The notes below the pieces were generated by a model, which searched no databases, was not told the DNA's origin, and saw only the letters and a list, made by a program, of their open reading frames with translations. The position numbers were made by a program, and so were the translations under genes. From Cyanobacteria bacterium M_surface_7_m2_040 (GTDB lineage Bacteria; Cyanobacteriota; Cyanobacteriia; PCC-6307; Cyanobiaceae), in NCBI GenBank assembly GCA_016882555.1, contig VGPQ01000094.1:1-6027 (forward strand): DNA of 6,027 nt, written 5' to 3'. Within the stretch, counting starts at the first letter, position 1. Every line of letters starts with the position of its first letter. Positions 1-5,416 of the stretch are shown here, in pieces.

Positions 1-6
1 CCCTCC

Positions 7-492
7 ATGCAGCTCAGAATCGGCAACGGCTATGACATCCACCGCCTGGTGCCGGGCCGGCCGCTGATCCTGGGGGGCCAACAGCTGGAGCACCCTGCCG
101 GCCTGGGGCTCGATGGCCACAGCGATGCCGACGTGCTGGTGCACGCGATCATGGATGCCCTGCTCGGCGCCCTCTCCCTGGGCGACATCGGCAAATACTT
201 CCCGCCCGATGATCCGCAGTGGAAAGGGGCCGACAGCCTGGTGCTGCTGGAGCAGGTGCACGCCCTGGTGCGCGACCGCGGCTGGCGCGTGGTCAACATC
301 GACAGCGTGATCGTGGCCGAGCGCCCCAAGCTCAAACCCCACATCGGCGCCATGGCGGCCGCCATCGCCGCACGCCTGGAGCTGGCAGCCGATCAGGTGG
401 GGGTCAAGGCCACCACCAACGAAAAGCTCGGCGCCGAGGGCCGCGAAGAGGGCATCAGCTGTCATGCCGTTGTTCTGCTGCAACAGGACTGA
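7..492 (+). CDS. ispF: 2-C-methyl-D-erythritol 2,4-cyclodiphosphate synthase (MEP pathway)
   Basis: IspF converts CDP-methylerythritol 2-phosphate to methylerythritol cyclodiphosphate plus CMP in the cytosolic MEP isoprenoid pathway. The 161-residue product is full family length. Visible signatures are GYDIH at 8-12, where Asp10 and His12 match the metal ligands of the E. coli enzyme; GHSDAD at 37-42, followed by the third metal ligand His46 and the helix [24 protein letters not shown] at 107-113; and the CDP-binding stretch KATTNEKLG at 134-142. The ATG at position 7 gives the normal short N-terminus ([10 protein letters not shown]). Only six bases lie upstream in the window, so the promoter and any upstream partner cannot be seen. 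The next gene starts 7 bp after the stop, which suggests co-transcription. All catalytic motifs are intact, so the identification is secure. Confidence 0.97.
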   Translation: MQLRIGNGYDIHRLVPGRPLILGGQQLEHPAGLGLDGHSDADVLVHAIMDALLGALSLGDIGKYFPPDDPQWKGADSLVLLEQVHALVRDRGWRVVNIDSVIVAERPKLKPHIGAMAAAIAARLELAADQVGVKATTNEKLGAEGREEGISCHAVVLLQQD

Positions 493-499
493 GGCCGCC

Positions 500-994
500 A
501 TGGGCAAGCTCACGGCGCCGCTGAAACCCCTGCTGCTGCCCTGGGTGTTGGCGCTGGGGCTGGCCCTCGCCCTGCTGATCGGGCCGCTGCCGGGGCCATG
601 GGGACCCGCGGCGATGGCCCTGGCGGCCACAGTTCAGCCTGCGGCCACAGCCACCGCAGCACCAGGCGACTACGGCGTTGTCGTGGTCGAGCATCTGCGG
701 GTCAAGGTGCCTGCCGATGCCGTCGACGCCTGGCGCCAGGCCGAGCGCGGCAGCTGGGAGCCATGGCTCGACAGCCAGCCGGGGTTTCTCGACCGCCAGC
801 TGCTCTGGGATCCCGAGCGCGAAGAGGGCACGCTGCTGATCCACTGGCGCAGCGAAGGCGACTGGCGCTCCATCCCTGAGGCCGAGATCGAGAAGGTGCA
901 GCAGCGCTTTGAGCGGCTGGCCCGCCAGGCCACCGGCAGCGAGCAGGGCAATCCCTTCCCGCTGGTGTTTGAAGGCCAGCTGCTGCCGCAATGA
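500..994 (+). CDS. TIGR03792-type cyanobacterial protein with N-terminal membrane anchor or signal
   Basis: This 164-residue protein has two parts. Residues 10-30 (LLLPWVLALGLALALLIG) form a hydrophobic segment followed by an Ala/Pro/Thr-rich linker to about residue 57; it could be an uncleaved anchor or a signal peptide cut near AMA at 39-41. Residues 58-164 are a compact domain that I recognise as the cyanobacterial TIGR03792 family, with EHLRVKV at 64-70, AERGSWEPWL at 81-90, QPGFLDRQ at 93-100, WDPEREEGTLL at 103-113 and a conserved-looking end, NPFPLVFEGQLLPQ. The pattern resembles a dimeric alpha/beta-barrel (antibiotic-monooxygenase-like) fold, but no catalytic function is known to me. 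I chose ATG 500 because it leaves the ispF stop clear. An in-frame ATG at 464 would add 12 residues inside ispF and break the normal signal layout. The stop overlaps the larB start, indicating translational coupling. Confidence 0.85.
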   Translation: MGKLTAPLKPLLLPWVLALGLALALLIGPLPGPWGPAAMALAATVQPAATATAAPGDYGVVVVEHLRVKVPADAVDAWRQAERGSWEPWLDSQPGFLDRQLLWDPEREEGTLLIHWRSEGDWRSIPEAEIEKVQQRFERLARQATGSEQGNPFPLVFEGQLLPQ

Positions 995-1680
995 CCCAGG
1001 ACCACCGGCTCGATCTGCAGCGCCGGGAGCGGCTCGGCATGGTCGAGGCGATCTGGGGCGAGCACAAATCAGCCGACCAGATCGCACGCATTATCAGCGC
1101 CCTGCACGAGGCCGGCGAGCTGGCGCTGGCCACCCGGGTGGAGGCGTCCAAGGCCGAAGCGGTGATCGCGGCGTTGGCGCCACTGCCCCAAGCGGCGCTG
1201 CAGCTGGTGCACCACCCCGGAGCCCGCTGCCTCACCGCCGGGGCGTTGCCCGCAGCAGATCCCGCCCGCGGCCGCGTGGCGATCCTGGGGGGCGGCAGCA
1301 GCGATCTACCGGTGGCCCTGGAAGCCCAGCTGGCCCTGCACTGCCACGGCATCGCAACGGAGCTGCTGCTCGATGTGGGGGTGGCGGGGCTGCATCGGCT
1401 GCTGGCCCACCTCGAAGCGCTGCGCTCGGCTGCGGTGCTGATCGCCTGCGCCGGCATGGAAGGGGCCCTGCCCACCGTGCTGGCAGGACTGTTGCCGCAG
1501 CCTGTGATCGGCGTGCCGATCTCGGTGGGCTATGGGGTGAGCGCCGGCGGCCAGGCGGCCCTCAACGGCATGCTCGCCAGCTGCGCGCCGGGCCTGCTGG
1601 TGGTCAACATCGACAACGGCTACGGAGCTGCCATGGCGGCATTGCGGATGCTCAACAGTGGGGGCGTAGTGAGCGGCTGA
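991..1680 (+). CDS. larB: LarB/CpmA family protein (PurE-like; nickel-pincer cofactor step or circadian phase modifier)
   Basis: The 229-residue protein matches the LarB family along its length. It has an N-terminal helical region with a TRVEASKAEAV segment (48-58), then a PurE-like domain with GGGSSDLPVALEA (100-112), LLLDVGVAGLHRLL (125-138), CAGMEGALPTVLAGLL (153-168), VPISVGYGVSAGGQAALN (175-192), MLASCAPG (194-201) and VVNIDNGYGAA (204-214). In lactobacilli LarB carboxylates and hydrolyses nicotinic acid adenine dinucleotide, the first step of the nickel-pincer cofactor. The substrate-binding Cys of that enzyme appears to correspond to Cys198, and the conserved Glu of the GMEGALP motif is Glu157. 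In Synechococcus elongatus a protein of this family is CpmA, which affects circadian output. No larA, larC or larE is in the window, so the physiological role is open. The ATG overlaps the preceding stop (ATGA). The 3' end overlaps a small minus-strand ORF by 29 bp. Confidence 0.93.
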   Translation: MTQDHRLDLQRRERLGMVEAIWGEHKSADQIARIISALHEAGELALATRVEASKAEAVIAALAPLPQAALQLVHHPGARCLTAGALPAADPARGRVAILGGGSSDLPVALEAQLALHCHGIATELLLDVGVAGLHRLLAHLEALRSAAVLIACAGMEGALPTVLAGLLPQPVIGVPISVGYGVSAGGQAALNGMLASCAPGLLVVNIDNGYGAAMAALRMLNSGGVVSG

Positions 1681-1810
1681 GCGGCTTCTCGATCTCGAGC
1701 AGCTGTTGCAACCAGAGCTGCATCGAGCGTGGCAGCAGGCCCCGTTCATAGCGGTCGATCGCCTCCACCAGAACAGGGGTGTTGACCCAGCTGATCGGGC
1801 GGGAAGCCAT
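1652..1810 (-). CDS. Small hypothetical protein, 52 aa, convergent with larB
   Basis: I do not recognise this protein. Translated from ATG at 1810 it begins MASRPISWVNTPVLVEAID and ends RSLRPHC. It has a mixed acidic and basic composition, two tryptophans (positions 8 and 33), no membrane segment, and a stretch at about 11-45 that would form amphipathic helix (EAIDRYERGLLPRSMQLWL). Codon third positions are mostly G or C and common residues use preferred codons (CTG, ATC, GAG), as in the neighbouring genes, which favours real coding. In-frame GTG codons at 1816 and 1819 could extend it by two or three residues; the frame stays open upstream to a TGA just beyond 1870. It follows the DUF1517 gene on the same strand after about 100 bp. 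Its last 29 bp lie antisense to the end of larB. It may be a lineage-specific small protein or a chance ORF. Confidence 0.5.
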   Translation of the reverse strand: MASRPISWVNTPVLVEAIDRYERGLLPRSMQLWLQQLLEIEKPLSRSLRPHC

Positions 1811-1831
1811 CGGCACCACGGGTTGGTGCCG
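1811..1831. repeat. Perfect 8-bp inverted repeat with 5-nt loop
   Basis: CGGCACCA (1811-1818) and TGGTGCCG (1824-1831) form a perfect stem around a 5-base loop. It abuts the proposed ATG of the minus-strand small ORF at 1810. It could be a structured leader that limits translation, an operator, or part of a convergent termination region. No U-rich run follows on either strand, so it is not a standard terminator. Confidence 0.5.
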
Positions 1832-1849
1832 CCAGTGTGGAAAGGCTTG

Positions 1850-1875
1850 GACGCCGCCGCAAGGTGGGCGGCGTC
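1850..1875 (-). terminator. Candidate terminator-like hairpin after the DUF1517 gene
   Basis: GACGCCGCC (1850-1858) pairs perfectly with GGCGGCGTC (1867-1875) around an 8-base loop, giving a strong GC-rich 9-bp stem. On the minus strand it lies about 37 bp beyond the DUF1517 stop. It is followed by CAAGCCTTTCC, which contains only a short T run, so if it terminates transcription it is weak or Rho-assisted. It sits between the DUF1517 gene and the small ORF at 1652-1810. Confidence 0.4.
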
Positions 1876-1892
1876 AGTCTCCCTAAGTCTCC
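1876..1892. repeat. Tandem 7-bp direct repeat AGTCTCC, 10-bp period
   Basis: AGTCTCC occurs at 1876-1882 and again at 1886-1892, so the copies are 10 bp apart, about one helical turn. It lies directly beside the 9-bp hairpin, in the gap between the DUF1517 gene and the small minus-strand ORF. Such spacing is typical of a dimeric regulator site, but two short copies can also occur by chance. Confidence 0.3.
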
Positions 1893-1911
1893 TGAGAAAG
1901 GCAGTGGGGGC

Positions 1912-2910
1912 CTAAAGGTGTTGCAGCTGGGGGTAGGCGGTGAGCAGCTCTTCGGTGCTGAGCACCTCACCGGCGCCTTCGGGCTGCCAGATCACCTCGA
2001 GGGCCAGCAGCTCCTCGCTGCCGATGGCACCCAGCTGCTGCAGCGCCGTGCGCAGCTGCTCGCCACTGCCCGCACCCGGCAGCCGCAGGCGGCGGCGGCT
2101 GGCCACCAGCAGGGTGATGGCGATGAAGTCACTGGTGGCATCGCTGTCACCGGCCGCAATGCCACTGTCACTGCGGCGGCTGCCGCCCACATTGGTGGTG
2201 ACCTCGCGCTCCAGCTTGCTGCGCTCGGCCATCGACAGGCGGTTGAAGGTCGACTCGGCGCCGCCAAAGGGGACCTCCCCCTCCTCGCTGCTGGCATAGA
2301 CCCACAGGTCCGGATGGCGCAGCAGGGCCAGGGTGGTCTCCTGCAGTACCTGTTGGAGGCCAGCGCTGCTGCCGGTGTCGGCCGAGGCGGCCAGGCGCCG
2401 CAGGTCAGCCTGCAGCTCGCGGGCCGACGCCAGCAGCCCCAGCTGGATCTGGGCGATGGTCACCGGGCCATCGGCGGGGGGCCCATAGGCCAGGTCGCCG
2501 CCCCGCGCACCGGCAGGCAGGGCACCGCCACCGCCGCCTCCACGCAGGGCATTGGCGATCACCCCCACCACCGCCATCAGGATCAGAAAGCCGAACAGCC
2601 CGCCGCCGCCAAAGCCAAACAGGGGAATCAGAAACGGAAACCCGATGCCGCCACCGAAGCCGCCACCGCCATACCCGCCGTTGTAACCGCCGCGGTAACC
2701 GCCGCCGCCATAGCTGCGGGGCATCGAGGGAGCCGAGCGAAAACTGCCACCACCGATGCGGCCGCCGCTGGCGGCCATGGCCGGAGCGGGTGTGGCCATC
2801 AACACCAGGGCCAGCACCAGCGGCCAGGCCAGGCAGGGGGCCAGACGCCGGAACCAGAACCGGCCGGAGGGGGCACCGGAGCGCGTGAAGCCCAAGAGCA
2901 TTGGCTGCAT
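1912..2910 (-). CDS. DUF1517 family membrane protein (FLAP1-like)
   Basis: This 332-residue protein starts with a basic region and a hydrophobic stretch (24-40) ending TPAPAMAA at 40-47, a good Sec signal with cleavage near residue 47. A glycine/tyrosine-rich segment follows (67-90, repeats of GGY and GGGGF). Next comes a hydrophobic segment (91-122, FPFLIPLFGF then LFGFLILMAVVGVIANAL) that probably spans the membrane, and a six-glycine run at 124-129. The soluble C-terminal domain (about 148-332) contains QIQLGLLASARELQADLRRL, HPDLWVYA and LLALEVIWQP and matches the DUF1517 family in layout. A plant chloroplast member, FLAP1 of Arabidopsis, has been linked to proton homeostasis and non-photochemical quenching under fluctuating light; applying that role here is inference. 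The gene starts 12 bp after the thiS stop, so it is probably the last major gene of the ribF-thiE-thiS transcript. The codon for residue 4 is another possible ATG start. Confidence 0.85.
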   Translation of the reverse strand: MQPMLLGFTRSGAPSGRFWFRRLAPCLAWPLVLALVLMATPAPAMAASGGRIGGGSFRSAPSMPRSYGGGGYRGGYNGGYGGGGFGGGIGFPFLIPLFGFGGGGLFGFLILMAVVGVIANALRGGGGGGALPAGARGGDLAYGPPADGPVTIAQIQLGLLASARELQADLRRLAASADTGSSAGLQQVLQETTLALLRHPDLWVYASSEEGEVPFGGAESTFNRLSMAERSKLEREVTTNVGGSRRSDSGIAAGDSDATSDFIAITLLVASRRRLRLPGAGSGEQLRTALQQLGAIGSEELLALEVIWQPEGAGEVLSTEELLTAYPQLQHL

Positions 2911-2922
2911 CAGGGCTGAAAT

Positions 2923-3144
2923 CTAGGAACCACCGCCGACGATGGTGACGATCTCGAGCCCATCGGATTCCACCACAACGCAGCTGCCCCAGGTGCTGCG
3001 CGAGCGGATGGTGCCATTGAGCTCGACCACCACCAGCTCAGGCCGGTAGCCCAGATGCTCCAGCACCTGGGGCAGGGTCAATCCCGGCGGGCAATGGCGC
3101 CGTTCGCCGTTGACGCTGATCACGATCGACTCAGACGTGTTCAT
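2923..3144 (-). CDS. thiS: Sulfur carrier protein ThiS
   Basis: ThiS is a ubiquitin-like protein whose C-terminal glycine is adenylated and converted to a thiocarboxylate that donates sulfur to the thiazole ring of thiamine. The 73-residue product fits the family: beta strand SIVISVNGE near the start, CPPGLTLPQVLEHLGY (18-33), the strand ELVVVELNGTI (36-46), and the end LEIVTIVGGGS (63-73). The usual ThiS terminus is Gly-Gly, but here one Ser follows three glycines (codons GGC GGT GGT TCC TAG, read directly). The start at 3144 (MNTSES) gives a normal N-terminus; the longer open frame upstream lies inside thiE and is not coding. It sits 25 bp after the thiE stop and 12 bp before the DUF1517 gene, so it is part of that operon. 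Confidence 0.92.
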   Translation of the reverse strand: MNTSESIVISVNGERRHCPPGLTLPQVLEHLGYRPELVVVELNGTIRSRSTWGSCVVVESDGLEIVTIVGGGS

Positions 3145-3169
3145 CACCAGGCACTCCGCGGCAAGGCCG

Positions 3170-4255
3170 TCACTGGTCGCTGCCGAGAGCCTGGAGCAGG
3201 CCTCGGGCGGCGGCGGCGGGATCGGCGCTGGCGGTGATCGCCCGAACCACAGCCACGCGGCTCGCCCCGGCGCCCCGGACGGCCTCCAGGTTGGCGGCCT
3301 CGATGCCGCCGATCGCGAAGAACGGGATCGGACTGGCAGCCGCGGCCTGGCGCACATAGTCGAGGCCCACCGGCTCGCGCCCCGGTTTGGTGGGGGTGGC
3401 ATGCACGGGGCCGACGCCCACGTAGTCGCAGCCGTCGGCCACCGCCTGCTGCAACTGCTCGAGGCGGTGGGTGCTGCGGCCGATCAGGCGCGCCGGCCCC
3501 AGCAGCCGGCGGGCCAGGGCCGGCGGCAGATCCCCCTGGCCCAGGTGCACGCCATCGGCCTCCGTCGCCAGGGCCAGATCGATGCGGTCGTTGACGATGA
3601 ACAGGGCCCCGTGGCGACTGCACAGCTGACGCAGGGCGCGGGCCTGCTGCAGGCGGGTGGCGTCATCGATCGGGAGGCCATCGCTGGCGCAGGCATCGCC
3701 TTTGGCGCGGTACTGCAGCAGCCGCACCCCACCGGCCAGGGCCGCCTCGGCCATGGCCTCGAGCCCCACCATCGGCGCCGTGATCAGATACAGGTGGCAT
3801 TGGGCCAACTGGGCCCGCCGCCCATCGCCAGCCGATCCCGCCAACCGCACGGCCTGCAGCAGATCCACCTCCAGGTCATAGAGCTGGTAGCGGATCGCGG
3901 CCGCCTCGGCCGCCAGCGCCGCACTGTCGCCGCGGCCAAATTCTTCGAGCACCCGCAGGGCCTCAGCGACGCGGGAGGCATTCGCCCCCACCACCTGGGA
4001 CGGCTCCTGACGCTCCAGCTGGGCGGGATGGCCCATGCCGGCGGCAGGATCGCTGGCGGTGTGCCGGGCCAGCTTGTAGCGGTCGGCATGCAGGCGCCCC
4101 AGCCGTTGGCGCATGTCTTTGCAGCGGGCCACCAGATCGGCGCGATCGAGCGCAAAGCGGGCCCAGTCTTCGAGCACCCGCAGGCCTTCGCGGGCGCGGT
4201 CGAGGTTGGCGTCGAGCAGCCGTTCGACCTCAGCACTGCTAGGGGTAGGGGGCAT
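3170..4255 (-). CDS. thiE: Thiamine-phosphate synthase with N-terminal ThiD2-like domain
   Basis: ThiE couples HMP-diphosphate with the thiazole phosphate to give thiamine phosphate. The 361-residue protein is longer than the roughly 210-residue single-domain ThiE because of an N-terminal domain. Residues 10-135 match the ThiD2-like domain of this architecture. They contain two similar helical motifs, ANLDRAREGLRVLEDWARF (16-34) and ANASRVAEALRVLEEFGR (91-108), which look like an internal duplication. Residues 152-355 are the TIM-barrel synthase, with LYLITAP (155-161), LQYRAKG (180-186), VNDRIDLAL (221-229), DGVHLGQGDLP (234-244), GRSTH (259-263), DYVGVGPVHATPTKP (277-291) and AIGGI (314-318). 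Freestanding ThiD2 proteins phosphorylate HMP-P, so the fusion may supply the substrate of its own synthase domain; that activity is inferred. The gene lies 63 bp after ribF and 25 bp before thiS on the same strand. Confidence 0.95.
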   Translation of the reverse strand: MPPTPSSAEVERLLDANLDRAREGLRVLEDWARFALDRADLVARCKDMRQRLGRLHADRYKLARHTASDPAAGMGHPAQLERQEPSQVVGANASRVAEALRVLEEFGRGDSAALAAEAAAIRYQLYDLEVDLLQAVRLAGSAGDGRRAQLAQCHLYLITAPMVGLEAMAEAALAGGVRLLQYRAKGDACASDGLPIDDATRLQQARALRQLCSRHGALFIVNDRIDLALATEADGVHLGQGDLPPALARRLLGPARLIGRSTHRLEQLQQAVADGCDYVGVGPVHATPTKPGREPVGLDYVRQAAAASPIPFFAIGGIEAANLEAVRGAGASRVAVVRAITASADPAAAARGLLQALGSDQ

Positions 4256-4270
4256 GGTGTTCAGGTGGCG

Positions 4271-4393
4271 ATGGCTCCAGTCAGCCCCGACAGCGACAAC
4301 CCGATGCTGGTGCTTGTGTCAGGGATTCTGCTGCTTGGCGGCATCGCCGCCCTGATCAGCTGGGGCCTGACCAACGCCTACCCCGCCGCTTAG
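4271..4393 (+). CDS. Small single-pass membrane protein, 40 aa, antisense to ribF 3' end
   Basis: From ATG 4271 this encodes a polar N-terminus (MAPVSPDSDNP), one transmembrane helix (about 12-32, LVLVSGILLLGGIAALISW) and a short tail (GLTNAYPAA). The layout resembles the very small thylakoid proteins of cyanobacteria, but I cannot assign a named subunit. Codon choice is GC-ending and typical (CTG, GCC, ATC, AAC), and hydrophobicity is sharply confined to one helix, both in favour of a real gene. It starts only 15 bp from the divergent thiE start. Its last 75 bp overlap, in antisense, the ribF segment that encodes a low-complexity tail. The same frame is open far upstream through thiE antisense, but that part has no protein-like features, so ATG 4271 is the sensible start. 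Confidence 0.75.
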   Translation: MAPVSPDSDNPMLVLVSGILLLGGIAALISWGLTNAYPAA

Positions 4394-5305
4394 GGCGCGG
4401 GCCCGATCGGCATCGCGGGCGATCTGGGCCTTGAGCGCCTCCAAGCCGTCAAAGCGTTGCTGATCGCGCAGAAACCGCAGCGGCTCGACGATCAGCTCCT
4501 CACCGAGCAACTCCAGGCGCCGGTCGAGCAGATGCACCTCCACCGCCGATGGAGACGCCGGATCGATGGTGGGCTGGGGCCCCAGGTTCATCACCGCCGC
4601 CATGGGCTCGCTGTGGCCGGCCAGCCAGGTGCGGGCGGCGTAGACCCCCTCCCGCGGCAGAAACTTGCGCCCCTCGACCTGCAGGTTGGCGGTGGGCCAG
4701 CCCAGACCCTTCCCCAGACCGCGCCCCCTGACCACCTGCCCCTGGAACCGGTAGGGCCGCTGCAGCAAGGCAGCCGCCTGGCTGAGGTCACCCGCCGCCA
4801 GGGCCGCGCGGATGCGGCTGCTGCTGTGGCGTCCGCTGCTGTCGTGCAGCATCGGCACCACCGCCACGGCCACCCCGCGTGCTGCGGCGAGGGTCTGCAG
4901 ATCGTGCGCCGAGCCCGAGCGCCCGACACCGAAGCGAAAATTCTCACCCACCGCAATGAAGCGGGCCCCCAGCTGCGCCACCAGCACCCGCTCCACAAAG
5001 GCGTCGGGGCTGAGCGCCGCCAGCGTCCGGTCAAAGGGCACCAGCACCAGCTGCGCTATCCCCAGGGGCCCCAGCAGATCGAGCTTTTCCGAGGGCAGAT
5101 CGAGGCGCAGACGCCGCTCGCCGTGGAGCACCTCGCGCGGATGGGGCCAGAAGCTCACCACCGTGGGCACCAGCGCGGGGTTGTCGCGCACCGCCGCCGC
5201 CACGGCAGCGATCACGGTGCGGTGGCCCTCGTGCAGACCATCGAAGCTGCCGAGGGCGATGGCCGTCGGCTGCAGGGCTTCAGCAGGGGTTCGCAGCGGG
5301 ATCAC
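4319..5305 (-). CDS. ribF: Bifunctional riboflavin kinase / FAD synthetase (GTG start)
   Basis: RibF phosphorylates riboflavin to FMN and adenylylates FMN to FAD in the cytosol. The N-terminal nucleotidyltransferase domain shows GSFDGLHEGH (19-28, the HIGH-like motif), SFWPHP (51-56), GENFRFGVGRSG (120-131) and SSSRIR (161-166). The C-terminal riboflavin kinase domain shows GRGLGKGLGWPTANL (194-208, with the PTAN motif), NLGPQPT (240-246) and VEVHLLD (255-261), where Glu256 fits the catalytic position. The start codon is GTG at 5305: an in-frame TGA lies two codons upstream, and no early ATG retains the domain. At 328 residues it is slightly long. The last 25 or so residues (ALSGGVGVGQAPADQGG and on) are low-complexity and lie antisense to the small membrane protein gene. 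It is the first gene of the minus-strand cofactor run. Confidence 0.95.
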   Translation of the reverse strand: MIPLRTPAEALQPTAIALGSFDGLHEGHRTVIAAVAAAVRDNPALVPTVVSFWPHPREVLHGERRLRLDLPSEKLDLLGPLGIAQLVLVPFDRTLAALSPDAFVERVLVAQLGARFIAVGENFRFGVGRSGSAHDLQTLAAARGVAVAVVPMLHDSSGRHSSSRIRAALAAGDLSQAAALLQRPYRFQGQVVRGRGLGKGLGWPTANLQVEGRKFLPREGVYAARTWLAGHSEPMAAVMNLGPQPTIDPASPSAVEVHLLDRRLELLGEELIVEPLRFLRDQQRFDGLEALKAQIARDADRARALSGGVGVGQAPADQGGDAAKQQNP

Positions 5306-5416
5306 GCGCGATCAGTGCAGCAGCAACGCAACAGAACCCAACGCAGAGGCGCGACGCCGTGATCCTCCCATGGCAACTTTGGAGCACCCTGCGGGCCACG
5401 CTGCCCCATCCCTGCC
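5306..5416. promoter_or_regulatory. Divergent intergenic region between ribF and the DUF3611 gene
   Basis: These 111 bp must hold the promoters for ribF (minus) and the DUF3611 gene (plus) unless either is transcribed from further away. I see no convincing -35/-10 pair. The direct repeat CAACGCA occurs at 5324-5330 and 5339-5345, 15 bp apart, within 40 bp of the ribF start, and the near-palindrome GATCACGCGCGATC (5300-5313) overlaps the ribF GTG. An ATG at 5370 opens a 24-codon frame that ends inside the DUF3611 gene, without other signs of coding. Confidence 0.4.

Noticed and set aside
702..1475. 257-codon minus-strand open frame opposite the TIGR03792 gene and larB
   Set aside because: Ser/Arg/Ala/Pro-rich antisense shadow with no recognisable domain.
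909..1751. 280-codon + strand open frame overlapping larB in another frame
   Set aside because: Arg/Gly/Pro/Ala-rich shadow frame. The larB frame carries every family motif and couples to the previous stop.
1892..1897. CTGAGA, a piece of the TPP riboswitch consensus
   Set aside because: The partner motifs of the thi-box are missing and the site is on the strand opposite the thi genes and downstream of them.
1746..1970. 74-codon minus-strand frame in the larB-DUF1517 gap
   Set aside because: It overlaps the DUF1517 3' end in another frame, and its Pro/Ser/Arg-rich translation is less protein-like than the alternative frame ending at 1652.
1837..2919. 360-codon + strand open frame antisense to the DUF1517 gene
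   Set aside because: The composition is dominated by Gln, Ala, Gly and His with no motif, while the opposite strand encodes a signal peptide, a membrane segment and a recognisable domain.
3145..3402. N-terminal extension of the thiS frame into thiE
   Set aside because: The extra residues are Pro/Arg/Ser-rich and overlap the intact 3' end of thiE. The 73-residue form has normal ThiS length.
3110..4270. Long + strand open frame across thiE
   Set aside because: It is antisense to a clear thiE gene. Its translation is Gln/Gly/Ala/His-rich with no domain, as expected from GC-rich antisense. Only the final 40 codons, from ATG 4271, look like a protein.
4457..5362. 301-codon + strand open frame antisense to ribF
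   Set aside because: Low-complexity Gln/His/Arg translation opposite a complete RibF with all motifs.
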